The position numbers and the translations under genes are program-made. 64,000 bases of DNA from Phaeobacter sp. B1627 (GTDB lineage: Bacteria; Pseudomonadota; Alphaproteobacteria; Rhodobacterales; Rhodobacteraceae): positions 62,001-126,000 of the forward strand of contig NZ_VCNK01000022.1 in NCBI RefSeq assembly GCF_006265095.1, given 5' to 3'. This document shows, in pieces, positions 1 to 7,667 of this stretch (position 1 is its first letter; each line of letters begins with the position of its first letter). Below the pieces are notes generated by a model. The model saw only the letters and a list, made by a program, of their open reading frames with translations. It ran no database searches and was not told the origin of the DNA.

Positions 1-2
1 AA

Positions 3-1025
3 AACCAGGTCACCCAGGCGCGGCGTGCGCGCGACAAAATAATTGATCAGATCAGCAAACCTCCGGAGCCGGGTTGGAAATCTGCCGTCAACCAGATCTC
101 TGATACCGTTGACCGAATGGAGAAGGTCCTCAGCTTTCTGCAGGCTCACAGGGTCCTATCGGCCTCCCCCGCCGAGCTCCTTGGCCCCGTCCCTGGCTCC
201 GTCCCTGGCTCCGTCGATGTCTACCCCTCAGGACCGGCCTTGCAGCAGTCCGGCGGAACGTCGCAGGCCGGACCTGCAGAAAGCGGAACCTCGCAGGCCG
301 TGCTGCGCGACGCCAAAACTGCGGTCGGGCCACTGTCGGCCCCTGCGATTGCGAATGAGGCCGCCTCGGCAGACACGCTCAGCCCCCCTGCAGGGGGCAG
401 CCCGTCCCGCGTCATATACGTGATGGATGATGGCGTTGTGATCCTTGGCCTGGCCCCGGAGCGTGCAGCCCGCGACGCCTCAGGGTTCCGCGATCCGACA
501 GAGGTTCCGTTGCAATCATCCCGGACAGCAGACCATGCACAAGCAGAGTCAGGAGCTGTGTCAGGGGCACAGCCCCCGGGTGTGGTCGTGAACCTACCGC
601 TGACGGAGGATCAGCAGCGGGCGAGCCAGGATCTTATCGCTCTTGCGCGCAAGGCCTATGCGCAACTGCAACCTCTGCAACCTCGCGAGGCAGAACACTC
701 CGCGGATCTAATCACCACTACACAGGTCGGTATCACGGCTGAACTGGACATGGATCCCGCGTCCAAGCCCTCTGCCGACCGTATTACGCCGGCTGATCCC
801 CTGCCGGCGGCGTCGGCCTCTGCGCCGGGTTCAGAGAATACAACGGCAACCGCGCCACAAAATGATCCGCTGCATGCAACTGCTCAGCCGTTTGCCAATA
901 GCGCGAGTGAAGACGCCGCAGAGGCCACAAGACAGCAGCAGATCATTGCGCTGCAACTGGACGGGCATAACGACATTATTTACATTGTGCCCCCGGCAAA
1001 AGCGACAATGGATCTCATCGTCTGA
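3..1025 (+). CDS. hypothetical low-complexity protein, 5' end outside the window
   Basis: The reading frame is open from the first bases of the window, so this is the C-terminal 340 residues of a longer protein; the first internal ATG is at 117. The visible N-terminal part is charged and helix-like (RRARDKIIDQI, then SDTVDRMEKVLSFLQ), which supports real coding upstream of that ATG. The rest is rich in Ala, Pro, Ser, Gln and Thr, with a short Pro-Gly-Ser repeat near the start and no recognisable domain or membrane segment. It is convergent with the mmcB gene, whose stop codon lies about 40 bases away. I do not recognise the family, and its function is unknown. Confidence 0.55.
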   Translation, partial: NQVTQARRARDKIIDQISKPPEPGWKSAVNQISDTVDRMEKVLSFLQAHRVLSASPAELLGPVPGSVPGSVDVYPSGPALQQSGGTSQAGPAESGTSQAVLRDAKTAVGPLSAPAIANEAASADTLSPPAGGSPSRVIYVMDDGVVILGLAPERAARDASGFRDPTEVPLQSSRTADHAQAESGAVSGAQPPGVVVNLPLTEDQQRASQDLIALARKAYAQLQPLQPREAEHSADLITTTQVGITAELDMDPASKPSADRITPADPLPAASASAPGSENTTATAPQNDPLHATAQPFANSASEDAAEATRQQQIIALQLDGHNDIIYIVPPAKATMDLIV

Positions 1026-1064
1026 TCTGCCCTTCCTGACTGCGTCCTGCCTCATCCAGGGCGC

Positions 1065-1622
1065 CTAATCCGCGTCTGTTCCGCGCGGCAGGATCAGACG
1101 ACCTTCGGCCCCAAGCCGGGGATCGCGCAGCTTTTGCAGCCGCCGGGCCGCATCCATTGCGAATTTCTGAATAAGCTTCTTGCGACGCGGAGCAGACATC
1201 TTTTGCTCCGGCCCCATCCGGATAACTTCGGCGGAATAGGCATCGGCGAGGATCAGCCCCGTGTCCTGCGGCAACAGGTCGGTCGGAAAATCCATGTCGA
1301 CGGCCCAAAAGTAGCGATCGCACCACTGCAGGTAGCCCTGCCACTTTGCGTCGCTCTGATAATCCGCGCGGCTGGATTTGCATTCGATCACCCAAAGCTC
1401 TCCTTTGGGCCCCAGTGCCATCACATCCACCCGCAAGCCGCGATCAGGCACGAATTCCTCCACCGAAACATAGCCCATGGAGCGCAAATAGCGGCTCACT
1501 CCGCGCGCCAGACGCTGACCCGGCTGCGACAGAGAAACGGCGCGCCCTACCTCCCCGGCACTGGCTGTGGCAGGTTCAGGCCCGTCGGCAAAGTCGTCAT
1601 GATCGATGTCGGAACTGGTCAT
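1065..1622 (-). CDS. mmcB: MmcB family DNA repair protein
   Basis: This 185-residue protein matches the MmcB (DUF2161-like) family, named for mitomycin C sensitivity in Caulobacter and thought to be a nuclease-type repair factor. The core looks like a PD-(D/E)xK fold: Asp66 in RGLRVDVMA, then Glu80-Cys-Lys82 in WVIECKSSRADYQ. The first 30 residues are acidic and probably disordered. The start codon sits 11 bases from a perfect alphaproteobacterial LexA box (1634-1648), so SOS control is likely. The gene stands alone and converges with the left-edge gene. Family assignment is confident; catalytic activity is inferred from the motif. Confidence 0.9.
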   Translation of the reverse strand: MTSSDIDHDDFADGPEPATASAGEVGRAVSLSQPGQRLARGVSRYLRSMGYVSVEEFVPDRGLRVDVMALGPKGELWVIECKSSRADYQSDAKWQGYLQWCDRYFWAVDMDFPTDLLPQDTGLILADAYSAEVIRMGPEQKMSAPRRKKLIQKFAMDAARRLQKLRDPRLGAEGRLILPRGTDAD

Positions 1623-1633
1623 TTCGCCAAGGT

Positions 1634-1648
1634 GAACAATTCATGAAC
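1634..1648. promoter_or_regulatory. putative LexA (SOS) box upstream of mmcB
   Basis: The sequence GAACAATTCATGAAC is GAAC-N7-GAAC. Read on the mmcB strand it is GTTC-N7-GTTC, the direct-repeat LexA operator known from Rhodobacter and other Alphaproteobacteria. It lies directly upstream of the mmcB start codon, where bound repressor would block transcription. Both half-sites match exactly. Confidence 0.75.
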
Positions 1649-2119
1649 AAAAATCAAGCCCTCCCGTCGGCGCGCCCCCTTGTGCAGGAGGCACCGGACC
1701 ATTAGATGTGAGTGCAGGCGGGTTCTGCCCTTCTCGTGAACGGCAGCATTCCAGTGGCCTTAAGCAATTCCGAGGGAGCTGGCTCTGTGCGGACCCTGGT
1801 CCGTTTACCTGGCGCCCACCTGTACATACAGGTCCTCGGGAATCAACGCCACACGGTTGACAGGTGGTTCCCGCCACATCCACGCCCGTCGAGCTCCGCT
1901 CGATTTCATCGGTGACGGCTGGTATTTCTCCGATTTGTTGCCAATGCTCTGCCCCGCTATGCCCCCGTGCCTGCGCCGGATTTGTCCCCGATTGAGACAC
2001 CGAGGGTGAAATCTGAGGGGTGAACTCTGGCGCGGATCATGAGGGCTGCCCCCGAGAGTTCCCGGCCCGTCTAGTTCGAGGCCCGTCGCGGCCCCAAGTA
2101 CCATTGCTCCGCCAAAAGC
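1649..2119. other. intergenic stretch without a supported gene
   Basis: About 470 bases lie between the LexA box of mmcB and the next minus-strand gene. Open frames exist but lack ribosome-binding sites, family resemblance or consistent codon bias. One minus-strand frame ending at 1805 closes with a protein-like tail (VALIPEDLYVQVGAR), which may be a relic of a decayed gene. Confidence 0.4.
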
Positions 2120-2440
2120 TCAGGAACGGCCTGTGGACCGCGCCCCGGAAATATGCGCACGCACGCGAACAGGCTGCAGCTCCGGCCCGACCGACAGACC
2201 GCCGCCGGGACGATGATCGCGAGAGGCAATCCCCATCACGGAAATCCCGAACTGCACCCCGCCGAAGACCACCGCATTTGAAATCCATAGCACCGCCGCA
2301 GCCAAGACACCGGCATCGGATCCGAGGATCAAACTGCCCAAACGCCCCACATCAAGCGCAAGCAGAGCCCCCACGAAAACCGCACTCAGCACGAGGCCTG
2401 CAAGGGCGCTGCGAATATATAGTTTGATCAGGTCAGGCAT
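2120..2440 (-). CDS. small membrane protein, two predicted helices
   Basis: This is a 106-residue protein starting at ATG 2440, chosen because GGAGGATAAG lies immediately upstream. Residues 8-28 (ALAGLVLSAVFVGALLALDV) and 43-70 form two hydrophobic helices. The C-terminus is hydrophilic and Arg/Pro-rich. It resembles a short conserved membrane protein often seen in Rhodobacterales, but I know no function for it. It is transcribed alone; the next upstream gene is separated by a terminator. Confidence 0.65.
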   Translation of the reverse strand: MPDLIKLYIRSALAGLVLSAVFVGALLALDVGRLGSLILGSDAGVLAAAVLWISNAVVFGGVQFGISVMGIASRDHRPGGGLSVGPELQPVRVRAHISGARSTGRS

Positions 2441-2660
2441 CTTATCCTCCGCATCTCCATAGCCAATAGATAGGGTGGGGCCATCACCGCGTCCAGCTTC
2501 GACCCCGGACTGCGACGATTTTGCCGCGCCAGATGGTCTGTTCCATGCAAAACAGGACATGAGCCAGACCGTTCATCAGAGGAAAGCACAATGAGGGGAC
2601 AGCGCCATGAGGAGACCCGGGGCGCGCCCGACAGGCACGTCATCTCCAATGGTCGGCCAA

Positions 2661-2697
2661 ATGCAAAACGGCGCCCGTAAGAAGCGCCGTTTTTCTG
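2661..2697. terminator. bidirectional rho-independent terminator
   Basis: A 10-bp perfect stem AAAACGGCGC (2665-2674) / GCGCCGTTTT (2684-2693) encloses a 9-base loop. T-rich tails on both strands let it end BCCT transcription leftwards. Confidence 0.8.
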
Positions 2698-2723
2698 ATC
2701 TGCCTGCAGTTCTCTCACCTGTG

Positions 2724-4373
2724 CTAGGTATTGCGCCTTTCGCTCATAAGGCCGCGCAGGATGGCATAGCACATCACCAGCAACACGACCGTGAAGGGCA
2801 AACCCGTGGAGATCACCATCGATTGCAGCGATTGCAGGCCGCCCGCGCTCAGCAACAAGACGATTGCGACGGCGCCTTCAAAGATGCACCAGAACGCACG
2901 TTGCGGCACAGGCGCGTCAACCTTGCCGCCTGCGGTGATGGTGTCAATCACCAGCGAGCCGGAATCCGACGAGGTCACGAAGAACACGATCACCAGCACA
3001 ATCCCGACCAGCGACGTGATCCCCGCCAATGGCATGACGTCGAGCATCTTGAACAGCTTCAACTCCAGCGCCGCATCCTGGGCCACGGTGTAGCCATCGG
3101 TGACCACCTGATACATCGCCGTGCCGCCAAAGACGCTCATCCACATCACGCAGACCATCGAGGGGATCAACAGGACGCAAATGATGAATTCCCGCACGGT
3201 GCGGCCTCTGCTGACGCGGGCTATGAACATGCCAACAAAGGGCGACCAGGAGATCCACCAGGCCCAGTAGAATGATGTCCACCCCTGGCTGAAGTTCACG
3301 TCTTCTCGGCCGACCGGGTTTGACAACGCAGGCAGATATTGGATGTAGGCCACCAGTGAGTCCCAGAACAACGACAACAGGAACAGCGTCGGCCCGACCA
3401 GCAGCACGAAAATCAACAAGACGAAGGCCAGCCCCATATTGATCTCCGACAGGACCTTCACGCCGCCGTCAAGGCCACGCAAGACCGACACCAGCGCAAT
3501 TGCCGTGATCGCTGAGATCAACACCACCTCGGTGGTGGCGCCGACGGGCACCCCGAACAATTCGTTCAGTCCCGCATTTGCCTGCGTCGCGCCGAACCCC
3601 AGCGAGGTCGCCAGACCGAACAGCGTCGCGAAAACCGCGAGCGTGTCGATCAGATGGCCCACCCAGCCCCAGACCGCATCCCCGAACACCGGGTAGAATG
3701 CCGACCGGATCGTCAGAGGCAAGCCTTTGTTATAGCTGAACAATGCCAGCGCCAGAGCCACCACGGCGTAGATCGCCCAAGGGTGTAGCCCCCAGTGAAA
3801 AATCGTTGCGGCCATGCCCAGACGCATTGCTTCCGTCTCGTTGCCGAGGGCCGCACCCAACGGGGCCCAATCCGTGCGCACACCGCCTTCGGTCGCGGTC
3901 CCCCCCATGGAGGAGGCAAAGTGGCTCAGAGGTTCCGAGACCCCGTAGAACATCAACCCGATCCCCATCCCGGCGGCGAACAACATCGCAAACCACCCGA
4001 TGTAGCTGTAATCAGGCGTCGCCTCTGTGCCGCCGAGGCGGACATTGCCCAATGGCGTCACGATCAGCATCAGACAAAAGAGCACAAAGATGTTCGCCGC
4101 CCCGATGAAGAACCAGTCAAATCCCTTGGTGACAGAGCTGAAGAGCCAGGCAAACGCAGCCCCTGCCTGCTCCGGCAGGGCGAGCGTGTAGAATACAAAC
4201 GCCACAATCGCGACGCCGGAGACCAGAAATACCGGATTGTGGATGTCAAAGCCAAAGGGACCGACACTGCCCTCCACATTGTCCTGTCCGATTTCGTATT
4301 CAGTGTTGATGACATGCGCAGCGCCGTCCGGGCTGGGAATCCCGTCGGACGTTTCCGTCGTTTGGTCGGTCAT
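2724..4373 (-). CDS. BCCT family osmolyte/betaine transporter
   Basis: This 549-residue inner-membrane protein belongs to the betaine-carnitine-choline transporter family, which takes up quaternary ammonium compounds or related osmolytes by Na+ or H+ symport. The glycine-rich GMGIG stretch of the unwound helix is at residues 135-139, followed by the family's FYGVSEPLSHF. The tryptophan-rich FYWAWWISWSPFVG signature and the SRGRTVREF loop lie further on. About twelve hydrophobic segments are visible. The start at 4373 is chosen because the hydrophilic N-terminus MTDQTTETSD begins there after an AGGCG site; frames further upstream look noncoding. It follows a universal stress protein gene by 25 bases, probably as one operon. 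Substrate cannot be read from sequence. Confidence 0.93.
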   Translation of the reverse strand: MTDQTTETSDGIPSPDGAAHVINTEYEIGQDNVEGSVGPFGFDIHNPVFLVSGVAIVAFVFYTLALPEQAGAAFAWLFSSVTKGFDWFFIGAANIFVLFCLMLIVTPLGNVRLGGTEATPDYSYIGWFAMLFAAGMGIGLMFYGVSEPLSHFASSMGGTATEGGVRTDWAPLGAALGNETEAMRLGMAATIFHWGLHPWAIYAVVALALALFSYNKGLPLTIRSAFYPVFGDAVWGWVGHLIDTLAVFATLFGLATSLGFGATQANAGLNELFGVPVGATTEVVLISAITAIALVSVLRGLDGGVKVLSEINMGLAFVLLIFVLLVGPTLFLLSLFWDSLVAYIQYLPALSNPVGREDVNFSQGWTSFYWAWWISWSPFVGMFIARVSRGRTVREFIICVLLIPSMVCVMWMSVFGGTAMYQVVTDGYTVAQDAALELKLFKMLDVMPLAGITSLVGIVLVIVFFVTSSDSGSLVIDTITAGGKVDAPVPQRAFWCIFEGAVAIVLLLSAGGLQSLQSMVISTGLPFTVVLLVMCYAILRGLMSERRNT

Positions 4374-4398
4374 CGCTGTCGCCTTTCGTTTGGGAATT

Positions 4399-4830
4399 TC
4401 ATTTTGTGGGCTCCTGGTCGCGAACGAGTAGCACAGAGGCCGGACTATGGGCCGCCACATGCGCCCCGTGCCCCGCCCAGATGTAGTCGGAGACATTGGG
4501 CATATGGGTTGCCATGACGACCAGATCCGCACCGAGATCCCTGATCGCCTTTTCCAATGCTTTGTTCAAATCCACCGCAGGATCGTGGCTGATGATCGCG
4601 TGGCCGCTGGCCGGCACCCCGTGCTGCGCAGCCTGGCTTGCCGCGAAAACCTTCAGCTTTGCGTCATATTCTTCGGGCGTTCGTGCCACGACCCCCGGTG
4701 TGGAAGACGCAACCCCGACAAAGCACAAAGCCGCCTTGTGGGTACGGGCCAGATCTGCGGCCACCTGCAGGGTCCTCCCCAACGCGGCCTCATGCGCCAA
4801 GTCAACCGGCACGACTATTTTTTGGAACAT
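4399..4830 (-). CDS. universal stress protein (UspA family)
   Basis: This is a 143-residue single-domain UspA protein. It starts MFQKIVVPVDL with the usual nucleotide-site Asp near residue 9. It ends with the ADLVVMATHMP strand and a G-x-G-x-H-V..-S-P-A-S-V-L-L-V-R C-terminal signature variant, typical of ATP-binding Usps. The start follows the strong site AGGAGGGGAT. It precedes the BCCT transporter in the same direction; Usp/transporter pairs are common and suggest co-expression under osmotic or general stress. Confidence 0.88.
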   Translation of the reverse strand: MFQKIVVPVDLAHEAALGRTLQVAADLARTHKAALCFVGVASSTPGVVARTPEEYDAKLKVFAASQAAQHGVPASGHAIISHDPAVDLNKALEKAIRDLGADLVVMATHMPNVSDYIWAGHGAHVAAHSPASVLLVRDQEPTK

Positions 4831-5178
4831 ATCCCCTCCTGTTTCTGCCAGCCCTGTCGGGCTCTTGTTTCCGGGTATCGCTGTCAACTCCAGGGCTGGA
4901 GACGACATTTCGTGGTTAACAGGCTGACAGGATTCGCTGCGCAACGCAAACTTATGACCAATTTCCGTGCAATACTGATACGGAGAGGCGGGCGCGGGCC
5001 TCCTTCGGTTGCCAGATGCGGACGTCCTTCGGTTGCCGGATGTGGGGCCCGCAAACAAAAAAGGCGCAAGGCCCCTGCCCTGCACCCACTCCTGTTGTCC
5101 GACGCCGATTGCCTTTCTTTCTGCACGTCAGAGTACGGCCGTCAGCCAGTTTGCCCCCCACGCGCGCGCCGTGCGGGA
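4831..5178. other. intergenic region with a 21-bp imperfect direct repeat
   Basis: This 348-base gap separates nusB from the usp gene and must carry the usp promoter. It contains two copies of TCCTTCGGTTGCCRGATGYGG-type sequence, at 5001-5021 and 5025-5045, differing at two positions. No gene is supported. No clear terminator for the nusB operon was found. Confidence 0.5.
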
Positions 5179-5673
5179 TCAGAACGCCTCGGGCCGTGCC
5201 TCGCGTGCAATATGGTCGAGCACAGCATTCACAAAGCTCGGCTCCTTGCCCTCGGGAAAGAACGCGCGCGCGATGTCGACATATTCGTTGATGACCACCT
5301 TTACGGGCGTGTCGCATTCAACAAACTCCGCACCAGCGGCCCGAAACAACGCGCGCAGGGTCGGATCAATACGCGCGATCGGCCATTTCGCCACCAGCGC
5401 GCGGTCCGTCATCTGGTCGATCCTCGCCTGATGATTGACCGCTTCGCGGACCAATTGGCGGAACAACTTCGGATCGCCCTCGGCGTATTCATCCTCATCG
5501 TAGACCGCACCGAACCGGTGATCTTCGAATTCGACGATGACCTTGTCAAAGGACTGATCGCTCTGTTCCATCTGGAACAAGGCCTGCACCGCGTACAGAC
5601 GGGCGGCGGAGCGGGCCTGCGTCTTGGTCTTTGCCGGTTTCGCAGCCGGTTTAGAGGCGTCTTTCGAGGTCAT
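5179..5673 (-). CDS. nusB: transcription antitermination factor NusB
   Basis: This 164-residue protein is NusB, the RNA-binding factor that with S10 (NusE) assembles antitermination complexes on rRNA operons. Family-typical segments are ARLYAVQALFQME after a basic Lys/Ala-rich leader, ALFRAAGAEF and VVINEYVDIARAFF. The alanine-lysine leader of about 25 residues is an extension common in Rhodobacterales. The gene follows ribH by 23 bases, the standard alphaproteobacterial ribH-nusB arrangement. Confidence 0.95.
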   Translation of the reverse strand: MTSKDASKPAAKPAKTKTQARSAARLYAVQALFQMEQSDQSFDKVIVEFEDHRFGAVYDEDEYAEGDPKLFRQLVREAVNHQARIDQMTDRALVAKWPIARIDPTLRALFRAAGAEFVECDTPVKVVINEYVDIARAFFPEGKEPSFVNAVLDHIAREARPEAF

Positions 5674-5696
5674 GCCGTGGTCAATCCGTTTTCTGA

Positions 5697-6221
5697 TTAA
5701 GCGAGCCGATAGGAGTCGGAGGAGGGTTTGAACCCGACTCCCTTGGTCTGGGCGCCCCACTTACGCGCCAGCGCGACCAGATGCAAGGCTGCAGCCGCAG
5801 CGCCACCGCCCTTGTTCTGATCATCGGGGTCTGCGCGCACCTCGGCCTGCTTGCGGTTTTCCACCGTCAGAATGCCATTGCCGATGCAAAGCCCCTGCAG
5901 GCCCAAAAGCTGGATCGCGCGCGAACTGTCGTTGCAGACGGTGTCGTAATGCGTCGTCTCCCCCCGGATCACGCAGCCCAGCGCCACGTAGCCGTCAAAG
6001 TTTGACGATCGGTCAGAAATCCCAATCGCAGTCGGGATTTCCAATGCTCCGGGAACTTCGACCACCTCATAGGTGCCACCCACGGCCTCAATCTCGGCCA
6101 CGGCGCCTGCAACCATATTGTCGGCAATATCCTTGTAGTAGGGCGAGACCACGATCAACAGCTTTACCGGCTTGTCAAATGTCGGACGGGGCAGAATGTA
6201 GTGGGTTTCATGTCCAGCCAT
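5697..6221 (-). CDS. ribH: 6,7-dimethyl-8-ribityllumazine synthase
   Basis: Lumazine synthase condenses 5-amino-6-ribitylamino-uracil with 3,4-dihydroxy-2-butanone 4-phosphate, the penultimate riboflavin step. The 174 residues contain the substrate-loop motifs VPGALEIP and GCVIRGETTHYD, with the catalytic His in the latter. A short N-terminal extension and a C-terminal tail (VGFKPSSDSYRLA) exceed the usual core of about 155 residues. AAGGAGG precedes the ATG. It lies 14 bases after ribBA. Confidence 0.96.
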   Translation of the reverse strand: MAGHETHYILPRPTFDKPVKLLIVVSPYYKDIADNMVAGAVAEIEAVGGTYEVVEVPGALEIPTAIGISDRSSNFDGYVALGCVIRGETTHYDTVCNDSSRAIQLLGLQGLCIGNGILTVENRKQAEVRADPDDQNKGGGAAAAALHLVALARKWGAQTKGVGFKPSSDSYRLA

Positions 6222-6235
6222 GGAACAGGCCTCCT

Positions 6236-7360
6236 TCAGGATTCAGATGACAAGATGGGGCGGGTGCCGACAATGGACAACCCGTATGCATCAAGGCCAA
6301 GGTATTTCGTTTCCGGCGAGTCGGTGAGCAGGATCAGCTCTTCCACGCCCAGTTTATTGAGGATCTGAGCCCCCAGACCGGTTTGTTTGATGGTGCGGGG
6401 CCCATCCTCTTCGGCGGCATAAAGCGCGTTGCGGGGCTGCCGGAACAGACAGACAATCCCGCGCCCCTCTTCGGCCACCAGCTGCATCGCTTTCGGCAAT
6501 TCACCCGCAGGCTTCGGGCCCAGCCCCAGTAGGTCAGAAGCCTCGTGCAGAACATGGGTCCGCGTCAGGACCGGCCCCGGTGTCGTGATGTCGCCCTTGA
6601 TCAGAACCACATGCTCCACGTCGTGGGTCTGGTCGGTAAACAGCCGCATCTCCCAGTCGCCGCCGTATTCGGAGGACACCGTGGAGCGCCCGGTTTCATC
6701 CACAAGGTTGTCATTCCTGGTCCGGTAGGAGATCAGATCGGAGATCGTGCCGATCTTCATGTCGTGGGTCTTTGCAAACTCCACCAGATCCGGCAGGCGC
6801 GCCATGGTGCCGTCTTCTTTCATGATCTCGCAGATCACGCCCGCAGGCTTCAACCCCGCCAGACGGGAGATATCGACCGCCGCTTCGGTATGGCCTGCCC
6901 GCACCAATACCCCGCCGCGCTTTGCCCGCAGTGGAAACACATGGCCGGGGGTCGCGAGGCTGGTCATCGCGTTTTGCTCATTGATGGCCGTGGCCACGGT
7001 CAGCGCCCGGTCGGCGGCTGAAATTCCGGTCGACACCCCTTCGCGCGCTTCGATGGAGACGGTAAAGGCCGTCTCGTGTCGCGACGAATTGTTCACGGCC
7101 ATCATCGGCAATCCAAGACGGTCGATCCGCTCCGCAGTCATCGGCAGGCAGATCAGCCCGCGCCCGTGCGTCGCCATGAAATTGATCGCCTCCGCATCCG
7201 CGAATTCAGCAGCGATCACCAGATCGCCCTCGTTTTCACGGTCCTCATGGTCCACCAGGATATACATCCGCCCTTTGCGAGCCTCTTCGATGATATCCTC
7301 GATGGGACTGATGGCTTCCCGCAATTCGGCTTCGACGGGACCGGGCGTTTCATAGCTCAT
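6236..7360 (-). CDS. ribB: 3,4-dihydroxy-2-butanone-4-phosphate synthase fused to a degenerate GTP cyclohydrolase II domain
   Basis: The N-terminal half (about residues 10-210) is an intact RibB synthase, which converts ribulose 5-phosphate to the four-carbon riboflavin precursor. It shows the acidic loop DHEDRENEGDL (37-47), the GHTEAAVD motif and the conserved His pairs. The C-terminal half (about 235-374) resembles GTP cyclohydrolase II but lacks the three zinc cysteines (C-x10-CxC): only one Cys (304) occurs after residue 210. The second domain is therefore probably inactive or structural, a pattern also known from other Alphaproteobacteria. No separate ribA is in the window. Start at 7360 chosen at the family N-terminus. 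Confidence 0.92.
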   Translation of the reverse strand: MSYETPGPVEAELREAISPIEDIIEEARKGRMYILVDHEDRENEGDLVIAAEFADAEAINFMATHGRGLICLPMTAERIDRLGLPMMAVNNSSRHETAFTVSIEAREGVSTGISAADRALTVATAINEQNAMTSLATPGHVFPLRAKRGGVLVRAGHTEAAVDISRLAGLKPAGVICEIMKEDGTMARLPDLVEFAKTHDMKIGTISDLISYRTRNDNLVDETGRSTVSSEYGGDWEMRLFTDQTHDVEHVVLIKGDITTPGPVLTRTHVLHEASDLLGLGPKPAGELPKAMQLVAEEGRGIVCLFRQPRNALYAAEEDGPRTIKQTGLGAQILNKLGVEELILLTDSPETKYLGLDAYGLSIVGTRPILSSES

Positions 7361-7499
7361 GGGCGGCAGGTCTTTCGCTGGTGAGGACACGCGGCGCAGG
7401 CAATGCCCGTCCACGACAAAGTTTGTGCAAGCCGAAATAGACCACGAAGGGCGCAAATACCAGCCCTGCACAGGGCACCGGCAGGGACGTCACCGGCAC
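7350..7499 (-). CDS. possible 49-residue membrane peptide overlapping ribBA start
   Basis: A GTG-initiated frame encodes a short hydrophobic segment (CAGLVFAPFVVYFGLHKL) followed by a basic tail. It ends just inside ribBA, 8 bases past that gene's ATG, as translationally coupled leaders do. No clear Shine-Dalgarno is present and I know no homologue. Offered as a candidate only. Confidence 0.22.
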   Translation of the reverse strand: MPVTSLPVPCAGLVFAPFVVYFGLHKLCRGRALPAPRVLTSERPAAHEL

Positions 7500-7667
7500 T
7501 CATTCTGTGCGTGTCTGCACCATCGCCACCGCCCTGCCCGTTCACTGCGCGCGCCTGAGGGCAATGCGGCGGCGGCATCTGGAATCTTCCGTCGGGCATA
7601 CGGGCGCGCCCTTGCCTCCCTGCTCCCCCTGACCTGAGCTCACCTGTCCCCGGCTTTCCGGCCCCGG
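7500..7667. other. intergenic leader of ribBA without recognised riboswitch
   Basis: Together with the following 140 bases this forms a 307-base gap between the preceding hypothetical gene and ribBA. I looked on the minus strand for the conserved FMN-riboswitch core and did not find it. No gene is supported here. Confidence 0.4.

Noticed and set aside
7361-7667. FMN riboswitch upstream of ribBA or ribE
   Set aside because: Neither the ribBA leader nor the gap upstream of ribE contained the conserved RFN-element core on the coding strand.
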